Assembly (NCBI GenBank): GCA_038231295.1
Contig: JBBRLP010000013.1
Location: forward strand, 4,950 to 68,949
Direction: 5' to 3'
Length of the DNA: 64,000 nt
DNA from: JANXLO01 sp038231295
GTDB taxonomy: Bacteria > Armatimonadota > Chthonomonadetes > Chthonomonadales > Chthonomonadaceae
Of the stretch, positions 57,121 to 64,000 are shown in pieces. The notes under the pieces are model-generated. The model made no database searches and had not been told where the DNA came from. It saw only the letters and a list, made by a program, of their open reading frames with translations. A program made the translations under genes and the position numbers. Position 1 is the stretch's first letter. Every line of letters begins with the position of its first letter.

Positions 57121-59736
57121 CTAATGAATCGCCGAGGGGTTCGGCACCACTCCCGGCAGAGGCTGCGGCTCGGGCCGCTGGCGCGGTTTCTTCGCGCCGG
57201 ATTTCATGGTCGGGTCGCTGCCACCCGCAGGGGCGGATTGGATCGTCTCCGTGGTCTGTGCGCTCGGTTGCGCTTCGAGAGCGATATCGAGAACCTGACT
57301 CACATCATTCACGAACTCGAAGTTCATGCTGGTACGCACCTCGTCCGGCAGGTCCTCCATGATGTCCTTGCGGTTCTTCTCCGCCAGAACAATCGTGGTG
57401 ATTCCGGCCCGGCGTGCGCCCAGCACCTTCTCCTTGACGCCGCCGACCGGTAACACCCGCCCGGAGAGCGTGACTTCGCCCGTCATCGCCAGCAGTGGCT
57501 TCACCAGACGTCCGCTGAACAGAGACGCCAGTGCGGTCGTCATCGTGATACCCGCCGAGGGACCATCCTTCGGAATCGCGCCTGCCGGAACGTGGATATG
57601 CACGTCGTTCTTCTCGTAGAAGTCCAGCGAAGCGCCGATTTCGCGGGCGTGAGCGCGAACATAGGAGAGGGCGGCCTGCGCCGACTCCTTCATCACGTCG
57701 CCCAACTGCCCCGTAATCGTCAGGGTCGAAGGCCGGTTGAGTGGACTCGGGGTCGAGGCCGTCTCGATGAAGATGATGTCGCCGCCCATCGGCGTCCAGA
57801 CCAGTCCGGTCGCGACGCCGGGCCGATCCACCCGCTCCATCGCCTCCTCCCGCTCGAAGCGCGGTGCACCCAGGAACTCCTGCACCTGAACCGGCGTGAT
57901 CTCCAGAACCTCGTACTTGCCCTCGGCAAAGTCACGGGTCGCTTTGCGGCAGACCGCCGCGACCTCCCGCTCCAGATTACGCACTCCCGCCTCTCGCGTG
58001 TAGCCGCGTACCAGTAGCTCCACCGCTTCCGTCTGGAACGTCAGTTTCCCGACGATGCCATGCTCTTCCAACTGCTTCGGAATCAGATGCCGCTCGGCGA
58101 TGGCGACCTTCTCCTCCTCCGTGTAGCCCGCGATCTCGATGATCTCCATACGGTCGCGGAGCGGCGGCAGGATGGTATCCAGCACGTTCGCCGTCGTCAC
58201 AAACAGCACCTTCGAGAGATCAAACGGCACGTCCAGGTAGTGGTCGCGGAACGCCGTGTTCTGCTCCGGGTCCAGCACCTCCAGCAGAGCCGACGAGGGA
58301 TCACCCCGAAAGTCGGACGTGATCTTGTCTATCTCGTCCATCATAAAGACCGGGTTGTTGGTCTCCGCCCGTTTCACGCCCTGCGCGATCTGGCCCGGCA
58401 GCGCCCCAATGTAGGTGCGACGGTGGCCGCGAATCTCGGCCTCGTCCCGCACTCCACCGAGCGAAATGCGGACGAATTTGCGCCCCAGCGCTCGCGCTAT
58501 CGAGCGTCCAAGAGAGGTCTTACCCACTCCGGGAGGGCCAGAGAAGCAGAGGATTGGCTGACGCGCCTTGCCATCCTGTCGGAACTTCCGCACGGCCAGG
58601 TACTCCAGGATGCGGTCTTTCACCTTCTCCAGGCCATAGTGGTCGGCGTCCAGCACCTCTTTAACGGCCTTGATGTCCAGGTTGTCTTCGCTGCTGACCG
58701 TCCAGGGCATCGCCACCATCCAGTCGAGGTAGGTGCGTGTGACGTTGTACTCGGGCGCGGCGGGATTCATGCGCGTCAGGCGGTCGAGTTCGCGCTCGGC
58801 CTCCTTGCGGGCCTCTTCCGGCATCCCGGATTTCGCCAGCTTCTCGCGCAGTTCGTCCACTTCCTGCGTGCGGTCATCGCCCTCGCCCAATTCCTTCTGA
58901 ATCTGGCGCATATGCTCACGCAGGTAGTACTCACGCTGCGTCTTGCCCATCTCCTGCGCCACTTCGGACTGAAGCCTGCTGCCGAGTTCGAGAAGCTGCA
59001 CTTCCCGTGCCAGCAGCTCCATCAGGCGTGTCATGCGGGGCTTCAGCTCTACCGCTTCGAGTATCTCCTGCCGCTCCTGGAAAGTGAAGCGCGGCATCTG
59101 GGCGGCGATCAGGTCGGTGAGGATATGCGGGTCCTGTACGTTGTTAGGCATACTCGCCATCTCGTCCGGCAGGTCCGGTGACATCCCGACGATCTTGGTG
59201 AAGAGCTGACCGATATTGCGCCGCAGGGCTTCAATCTCCATCTTTTCGTCTTCCAGAATCGCCGGTTCCTCGATGAGGCGAACTTTCACCTTCAGGTAAG
59301 GCGTGGTCTCAATCGCCTCTACGACCTCAAAGCGTTTAAGGCCCTGCACGATGAGTTTAATGCCTTCGGGAACCTGACCCATCATCCGAATCGCGACGAC
59401 GGTGCCGATCTTGTAGATGTCGTCCAGCGTGGGATTCTCGACGGACGGGTCTTTCATGCAGGCAACAGCGATAAGCCGATTTCCAGCAGCGGTCGAATCG
59501 TTGATAAGCTTGATGGAGTTCTCACGGCCTACGCCAAGAGGCGCCACCAGCGACGGGACAATCACAACCTCCCGCAGAGGTAGCAGATTGAGTTCTTCGG
59601 GGATGCGCTGGTTCGCGTCGTTCTGGCCATCCTCTCCGGTATTCAGGGCGTTCTCGCCTTCGACGACCTCCTCTGCGTTCGCTTCCGCCGCACTCGCCAA
59701 CTCTTTAAGTATGTCTGAAAGGTTTCTGGAATCCAT
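57121..59736 (-). CDS. lon: ATP-dependent protease Lon
   Basis: 871 aa. Residues ~48-245 are the LON substrate-binding domain (LNLLPLREVVIVPSLVAPLG). The AAA+ domain has Walker A GPPGVGKTS at ~400 and Walker B VFMMDEIDK. The C-terminal Ser-Lys protease has the nucleophile in AIPKDGPSAGITMTTALAS with the catalytic Lys further on (RVLPVGGVKEKVLGARRAGI). The N-terminal extension (acidic, ~45 residues) and the C-terminal basic Pro tail are non-standard additions. It degrades damaged and regulatory proteins in the cytoplasm. Confidence 0.97.
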   Translation of the reverse strand: MDSRNLSDILKELASAAEANAEEVVEGENALNTGEDGQNDANQRIPEELNLLPLREVVIVPSLVAPLGVGRENSIKLINDSTAAGNRLIAVACMKDPSVENPTLDDIYKIGTVVAIRMMGQVPEGIKLIVQGLKRFEVVEAIETTPYLKVKVRLIEEPAILEDEKMEIEALRRNIGQLFTKIVGMSPDLPDEMASMPNNVQDPHILTDLIAAQMPRFTFQERQEILEAVELKPRMTRLMELLAREVQLLELGSRLQSEVAQEMGKTQREYYLREHMRQIQKELGEGDDRTQEVDELREKLAKSGMPEEARKEAERELDRLTRMNPAAPEYNVTRTYLDWMVAMPWTVSSEDNLDIKAVKEVLDADHYGLEKVKDRILEYLAVRKFRQDGKARQPILCFSGPPGVGKTSLGRSIARALGRKFVRISLGGVRDEAEIRGHRRTYIGALPGQIAQGVKRAETNNPVFMMDEIDKITSDFRGDPSSALLEVLDPEQNTAFRDHYLDVPFDLSKVLFVTTANVLDTILPPLRDRMEIIEIAGYTEEEKVAIAERHLIPKQLEEHGIVGKLTFQTEAVELLVRGYTREAGVRNLEREVAAVCRKATRDFAEGKYEVLEITPVQVQEFLGAPRFEREEAMERVDRPGVATGLVWTPMGGDIIFIETASTPSPLNRPSTLTITGQLGDVMKESAQAALSYVRAHAREIGASLDFYEKNDVHIHVPAGAIPKDGPSAGITMTTALASLFSGRLVKPLLAMTGEVTLSGRVLPVGGVKEKVLGARRAGITTIVLAEKNRKDIMEDLPDEVRTSMNFEFVNDVSQVLDIALEAQPSAQTTETIQSAPAGGSDPTMKSGAKKPRQRPEPQPLPGVVPNPSAIH

Positions 59737-60140
59737 GTTATTCTCTCAATCCGCGCTTCCCCGCTTCCGTTTATTCCGCAGGGGCCGCTCGACAGGGCAA
59801 GCCCTGTCCCATTTATGTAACTACCGGCTCCGTGCCTGAAACCGGAAGCCCGTCATCCCGCAACAGTCCGCCGAAACACAAGTCCCGGCTGGTTTCTTCC
59901 ACGCGGGCAGGAGTACTCATAGTATACGCGGAATCGTGTCTGTTCGCTCCGCCTGTGGAGGGGAATTCTCAATTTTTTTCTGTGGTTTCCCTGCCACTTG
60001 CGCGTACTACACTCATACTAAGTGATAATACTATTGAACAGGAGCCAAAGTTCCCTCCCTACGACGACAGGAGAGCCGAAATCGGCTCTCCTGTCAAAAA
60101 TAGTCACGGACATTACAGCAGTGGAAACGGGTGGAAAAAT
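59737..60140. other. lon upstream region with palindromes, no gene
   Basis: Contains gacagggc-aa-gccctgtc (59791-59808), a possible operator in the lon leader, and the hairpin gacaggagagccga-aa-tcggctctcctgtc (60066-60095). TATACT at 59926-59921 is a candidate -10 for lon. No coding signal is seen. Confidence 0.45.
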
Positions 60141-60218
60141 ATCCGCCCTCACCCCCAATTCTGGGGGGATAAGCATTTTCATGCGATTGGGCGGCGCAGG
60201 GCATGGAAGGCGGATGGA
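60141..60218 (+). repeat. Stop-codon-proximal element R4, copy d
   Basis: atccgccctcacccccaatt, ggggataagcattttcatgc, then the closing catggaaggcggat. The ends atccgcc and ggcggat are a 7-bp inverted repeat. It lies 8 bases downstream of the stop of the minus-strand gene at 60227, opposite in orientation to that gene. Confidence 0.75.
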
Positions 60219-60226
60219 AACCGGGG

Positions 60227-60622
60227 TTAGCGGGTGGCCGTCAGGCGAGCGCGGCTTTGCATACCGGCGAGAATCTCATCCGTGCGGCGCATCTGCGCCA
60301 GAACCTGCTCCTGTCGCGCCGCCGCCCGGAAATGTGAACTGAGATGCCGCAGGCGGGCGCTGCCCTGCATTGTAAGTTGCGGCAACGGCGGACGCTCGGT
60401 CGTGGTGAAGAGATTTGCCATCTCCCCGCGCAGTTGATCCAGCGCCAGCGCCAGACGCACCGCATCCTGTTCGCTGTGGATTTCGGCGGCCTGCACCTGG
60501 GCATAAAGATACTGAACTTTCAGGTCGAACGCAGCCAGTTCGTTCTGCATCTGCTGAAGTTCTTGTGTTAGCGGCTGAAGCAGGGTCTCTAAAGTTGTCT
60601 GAAGTGCGTCTGTCTCAATCAT
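60227..60622 (-). CDS. Coiled-coil hypothetical protein
   Basis: 131 aa from the ATG at 60622 (MIETDALQTTLETLLQPLTQ); another ATG is at 60631. Heptads run through LTQELQQMQNELAAFDLKVQ and later helices (AQMRRTDEILAGMQSRA). No domain is recognised. The start overlaps the tail of a possible small upstream gene. It may be a structural or partner protein. Confidence 0.65.
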   Translation of the reverse strand: MIETDALQTTLETLLQPLTQELQQMQNELAAFDLKVQYLYAQVQAAEIHSEQDAVRLALALDQLRGEMANLFTTTERPPLPQLTMQGSARLRHLSSHFRAAARQEQVLAQMRRTDEILAGMQSRARLTATR

Positions 60623-60734
60623 CGCTGGCATCAGTACCTTTCCGATAGCGAAGAATATCTAGTACCTCTTCAAGGTAGAAAGTATGTGTTATTTCTGAGA
60701 GTGCGATGTCGATTTTTGAACTCACCAGCAACAT
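60615..60734 (-). CDS. Possible small protein upstream of the coiled-coil gene
   Basis: 39 aa from the ATG at 60734: MLLVSSKIDIALSEITHTFY, then LEEVLDILRYRKGTDASDD. It overlaps the next start (ATGATTGA). The frame is open to 60917 but that part lacks coding character. Low confidence; it could be the 3' end of a lost gene. Confidence 0.3.
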   Translation of the reverse strand: MLLVSSKIDIALSEITHTFYLEEVLDILRYRKGTDASDD

Positions 60735-61101
60735 AAATTTACTACCTTGACGGAGTACTAGGCTGAGAAGAGAGACAACGGCACGGTTGTAGAGAGAGAG
60801 AAAACGTGGAGGCGTAACAGCGGCAAGTCCTCGGCAGGGAGGAAAGGAGACAAAGCCCGAACAGGCTTCGCGGCAAAAGAGAGCGTGCAGCAGGACAGGT
60901 CTCTTCTGGAAACGCATTTGTATAGAAAGTATATCAGGCAGATTCTACACCTGATTAGTATCAGGATACCCGCAGATAGATTTGAGAGTCTACCTCGCAG
61001 CAGAATTTAATCTGTTCTTAACATTTTGGCCGTTTGCTGAGTTCACTTCAACGTTCTTCCTCCCTCTCTGCCTGAAAGCGATGAGGCAAACAAAAGGCCC
61101 C

Positions 61102-61311
61102 TCATTGCGAAAGGAGCTTTGGAATACGAAATTTGTCTTCCGCTTCGACTTCGGCCTCGTCAAAATCATAGCCGGATTCTTCCAGTGACATGCTGTCAAC
61201 GATCTTCAGGGAATCGAGTTCGATGGAGGTGTTGAAACTGCGGCGCAGCGGCTCAATGTCCGCAAGCCCCACCGCATTGGGGTTTTTCTGGCGGGCTTCG
61301 TCGCTGACGAA
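61102..61311 (-). pseudogene. 3' fragment of an unidentified gene
   Basis: An open frame without a start codon, bounded upstream by TAG (61314-61312), encodes VSDEARQKNPNAVGLADIEP, then LRRSFNTSIELDSLKIVDS and a Glu/Asp-rich end to the stop at 61102. The protein-like composition suggests a truncated gene end. Its upstream edge coincides with the inverted repeat at 61313-61396. The family is not recognised. Confidence 0.45.
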
Positions 61312-61312
61312 C

Positions 61313-61396
61313 TATACTAACGGCACGTCAAAATCACGAGGTCTTGCTGTTCGTTCCGGGCGCGCAATCACCAGTTTCTCATGCGCCGTTAGTATA
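61313..61396. repeat. 12-bp inverted repeat enclosing 60 bp
   Basis: tatactaacggc (61313-61324) and gccgttagtata (61385-61396) are perfect inverted copies. They separate the two gene fragments and could be the ends of a small mobile element or its scar. Confidence 0.5.
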
Positions 61397-61425
61397 TATC
61401 CGTCCCTGTGCGGACGGGCTGCCTT

Positions 61426-61659
61426 CTAGACAAATACCTCGAAACGTTTCACTTCAAGGCCGTTCAATCCCGTCTGGCGGTCGGGCCTTGGCTCGGGCTG
61501 TGCGAAACCGTTCAGATCGACAGCACGGGCACGGAACTCGTACGCGCCAGGTGGCAGTGTGCCCACATGCGCCGTCCAGCCGGTCATGCCATAGCGCAAC
61601 GGCCACTCTTTCGGCTTACCGGTGAGACGCTGACAGGAGCGTTCCTTGAAAACCTGCAT
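61426..61659 (-). pseudogene. C-terminal fragment of a molybdopterin oxidoreductase-like protein
   Basis: GMTGWTAHVGTLPPGAYEFR, followed by ARAVDLNGFAQPEP and EVKRFEVFV to the stop, resembles the final Moco-oxidoreductase dimerisation domain (pattern: PG.y.fRaRavD..G..Qp). The upstream part of the gene is missing. With the fragment at 61102 it marks a decayed stretch, 60.9-61.85 kb. Confidence 0.5.
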
Positions 61660-61749
61660 GATCTGAGCGCAAGGAGCGACAGGGCAAGGCTACTCGAATC
61701 GTCGGATACGGCCGTGCGCTCATTCACAACTAGGAATCCGGCAAAAGGC

Positions 61750-61805
61750 GTCTCAATGAATTAGAGGTGGTGACTTCAAACCGGATTGAAATCACCACCT
61801 CTCAG
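61750..61805 (-). terminator. Hairpin downstream of katG
   Basis: agaggtggtga (near 61764) and tcaccacctct (near 61792) pair across a partly paired loop containing accggatt. It lies ~50 bp beyond the katG stop and could terminate it. Confidence 0.55.
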
Positions 61806-61853
61806 AGTAGCCGGAGTACCCCGAAGACAGAAGAGAAGCAGGGTAGGATTTGA

Positions 61854-63869
61854 TCAGATCAGGTCGAAGCGGTCAAGATTCATGACCTTCGACCAGGCAG
61901 AGATGAAATCTTTTACGAACTTCTCTTTCGAGTCCAAGCATCCGTAGACTTCGGCGATGGCTTTGAGTTCCGAGTTTGAACCGAAGATCAGATCGAAACG
62001 AGTGCCCGTCCATTTCAGTGCTCCTGTCGCACGATCTCGCCCCTCAAATACTGCGGTGGAGTCCGCACTCGGCTGCCAGGTCGTACGCATATCGAGAAGA
62101 TTTACGAAGAAGTCGTTCGTAAGAACCTCGGGGCGGTTGGTGAATACACCGTGGTTCGACTGACCGAAGTTTGTCTTGAGAACACGCATGCCACCGACGA
62201 GGACGGTCATCTCCGGCGCTGTCAGAGTCAGAAGTTGTGCATTGTCAACCAGCAGATCTTCGGCCAATACCGTACTGGGAGCCTTCAAGTAGTTGCGAAA
62301 ACCGTCTGCCGCAGGCTCAAGAACCGCAAAAGAGGCCGCATCTGTCTGTTCCTGGGAGGCATCCGCCCGCCCGGGAGTAAAGGGCACTTTCACGTTATAA
62401 CCGGCGTTCTTCGCAGCCTTCTCGATACCTGCGCATCCCCCCAGGACGATCAGGTCTGCAAGGGAAACCCTCTTACCCTTGGATTGAGACTGGTTGAACG
62501 CTTCCTGAACTCCTTCGAGCGTACTCAACACTTTCGCCAACTGCTCCGGTTGGTTGACTTCCCAATCTCTTTGTGGCACCAGACGAAGACGCGCGCCATT
62601 GGCTCCGCCACGCTTATCAGAACCACGGAATGTCACCGCAGAAGCCCACGCTGTAGAGACTAATTGAGACACGGTCAGTCCCGAGTTCAGAATTTTCGAC
62701 TTCAGTGCAACGATGTCGCGGCTATCGATGAGTTTGTGCGTAACGGTCGGGATCGGATCCTGCCAGATCAGTTCTTCTTTCGGCACTTCGGGACCAAGAT
62801 AGCGCGCACGTGGCCCCATATCACGGTGCGTCAGTTTGAACCAGGCGCGGGCGAACGCGTCTGCGAAGGCAGCAGGATTATCGTGAAAATGCCGGGAGAT
62901 CTTCTCATAAGCAGGATCGAACCTTAAGGAGAGATCCGTCGTGAACATTATGGGTGCGTGTCGCTTTGACGGATCGTGGGCATCCGGCACGGTGCCCGCA
63001 CCGGCGTTGTCTTTAGGCTTCCATTGCTTCGCACCGGCCGGGCTTGTCGTCAACTCCCATTCGAAGCGGAACAGGTTTTCGAAGTAGCTGTTGCTCCACT
63101 TCGTCGGGGTAGACGTCCAGGCGCCTTCCAGACCACTGGTGATGGTTTCGCCTGCGTTCCCTTTGCCAAAGGAATTTTTCCATCCAAGACCCTGCTCCTC
63201 GATACTCGCGCCGGCGGGTTCCCTGCCGACATATTTGCTCGGGCTAGCGGCGCCATGCGCTTTTCCCAGGGTATGCCCACCTGCAATCAGCGCGACCGTC
63301 TCTTCGTCGTTCATCGCCATGCGGCCAAAGGTCTCTCGGATATCATGCGCGGCCGCCACGGGATCATGGTTGCCGTTCGGTCCTTCCGGATTGACGTAGA
63401 TGAGCCCCATCTGAACGGCCGCCAGCGGATTATCTAACTGTCGATCCCCCGTGTAGCGTTTGTCACCAAGCCACTGTGTTTCCGGTCCCCAGTAGATGTC
63501 TTCGGCCGGTTCCCAAACATCCGCACGTCCGCCAGCGTAACCGAAGGTCTTGAGGCCGGCCGACTCCAAGGCGCAAGTACCTGCGAGAACCATCAGATCC
63601 GCCCACGATATTTTTCTGCCATACTTCTCTTTGATCGGCCAAATCAGCATGCGTGCCTTGTCGAGGTTGGTATTGTCGGGCCAACTGTTGAGCGGGGCAA
63701 AACGCTGCGTGCCTGATCCGGAGCCGCCACGACCGTCCGCGATGCGGTAAGTCCCTGCACTGTGCCAGGCCATCCGAATGAAGAACGGCCCGTAGTGACC
63801 GTAGTCGGCGGGCCACCAGGCCTGGGACCGCGTCATTAGCTCGAAGATATCTTTCTTGACGGCCTTCAA
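61854..63869 (-). CDS. katG: Catalase-peroxidase KatG with a disrupted N-terminus
   Basis: 671 aa if translation begins at the TTG at 63869. The distal heme pocket (IRMAWHSAGTYRI), the Tyr of the Met-Tyr-Trp adduct (QMGLIYVNPEGPNG), the proximal His (LIAGGHTLGKAHG) and both KatG halves (to NLDRFDLI) are present. Normal KatG is ~720-740 aa. Upstream the frame continues without an ATG (PTFEKGSKEFNYAKAFQSLD) to a stop at 63954. An ATG at 63954 reads MGKATTATADF then TGA; removing one base of the T-run (63921-63924) would join it. The WWPNQLNL block is missing. Codon use is less GC-biased than the neighbours, suggesting transfer. Confidence 0.82.
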   Translation of the reverse strand: MKAVKKDIFELMTRSQAWWPADYGHYGPFFIRMAWHSAGTYRIADGRGGSGSGTQRFAPLNSWPDNTNLDKARMLIWPIKEKYGRKISWADLMVLAGTCALESAGLKTFGYAGGRADVWEPAEDIYWGPETQWLGDKRYTGDRQLDNPLAAVQMGLIYVNPEGPNGNHDPVAAAHDIRETFGRMAMNDEETVALIAGGHTLGKAHGAASPSKYVGREPAGASIEEQGLGWKNSFGKGNAGETITSGLEGAWTSTPTKWSNSYFENLFRFEWELTTSPAGAKQWKPKDNAGAGTVPDAHDPSKRHAPIMFTTDLSLRFDPAYEKISRHFHDNPAAFADAFARAWFKLTHRDMGPRARYLGPEVPKEELIWQDPIPTVTHKLIDSRDIVALKSKILNSGLTVSQLVSTAWASAVTFRGSDKRGGANGARLRLVPQRDWEVNQPEQLAKVLSTLEGVQEAFNQSQSKGKRVSLADLIVLGGCAGIEKAAKNAGYNVKVPFTPGRADASQEQTDAASFAVLEPAADGFRNYLKAPSTVLAEDLLVDNAQLLTLTAPEMTVLVGGMRVLKTNFGQSNHGVFTNRPEVLTNDFFVNLLDMRTTWQPSADSTAVFEGRDRATGALKWTGTRFDLIFGSNSELKAIAEVYGCLDSKEKFVKDFISAWSKVMNLDRFDLI

Positions 63870-64000
63870 ATCGAGAGACTGGAAAGCCTTTGCGTAATTG
63901 AACTCCTTAGAGCCTTTTTCAAAAGTCGGCTGTCGCCGTGGTTGCTTTGCCCATCAAGAATGCTACGGAGCGGGCAGAGAGTCGATTCTACTCAGAAACA

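Overview
The window is a dense, GC-rich bacterial chromosome segment with protein genes on both strands, short gaps and 4-bp ATGA/GTGA overlaps. I see no rRNA, tRNA or CRISPR. The mix is Ig-like and beta-propeller lipoproteins, GH74 and glucoamylase-like secreted enzymes, a CTC-type L25, a fused E1 dehydrogenase, a Feo iron operon and a YghZ-type aldo/keto reductase. This would fit a free-living heterotroph of the Armatimonadota or a related Terrabacteria lineage. That placement is an inference from gene style only.

Layout. 0-11 kb: two tandem surface lipoprotein genes (the first cut by the window edge), a UlaG-like hydrolase, a fused E1 alpha/beta, a three-gene run (membrane protein, RNB ribonuclease, FAH-type protein), and a small accessory patch with a ParD/ParE pair whose toxin carries a stop. 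11-15 kb: a LysR regulator divergent from aconitase. 15.0-15.6 kb: an intact REP-type element, a Y1 (HUH) transposase between 57-bp perfect inverted repeats. 15.7-21.2 kb: a metal-homeostasis block (FeoB-associated protein, feoB, feoA, DtxR/MntR regulator) divergent from a YbjQ-like protein, an orphan ABC ATPase and tpx, with a DtxR-type box between the two arms. 21.3-26.4 kb: comEA, an M28 peptidase, an AAA ATPase-RloB pair resembling AbiL, and a PIN-domain toxin-antitoxin pair. 27-34 kb: VIT/VWA protein, glucoamylase-like protein, hydrolase and small conserved proteins. 34.3-39.3 kb: L25, then a two-gene sugar-activation operon whose second gene fuses a fucokinase-like GHMP kinase to a UDP-sugar pyrophosphorylase. 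39.3-44.3 kb: nested REP repeats, DoxX, SEC-C and HEAT proteins, a broken DUF6884 gene and a GIY-YIG-like gene. 44.3-52.2 kb: an operon of ROK kinase, SRPBCC, aldo/keto reductase and phosphoesterase, then a MogA-LarC fusion, a Ca2+/H+ antiporter, a 3-methyladenine glycosylase and a DUF92 protein. 52.3-64 kb: a relic of a second REP transposase element, GH74, ankyrin protein, aldo/keto reductase, lon, decayed gene ends, and katG with a damaged N-terminus.

The most distinctive features are: (1) three families of two-hairpin REP repeats with the same architecture, one with an intact and one with a relic HUH transposase; (2) a separate ~70-bp element found next to stop codons, one copy bounded by a 14-bp direct duplication and replacing its host's stop codon; (3) the MogA-LarC fusion; (4) the GHMP kinase-pyrophosphorylase fusion beside a second divergent nucleotidyltransferase.
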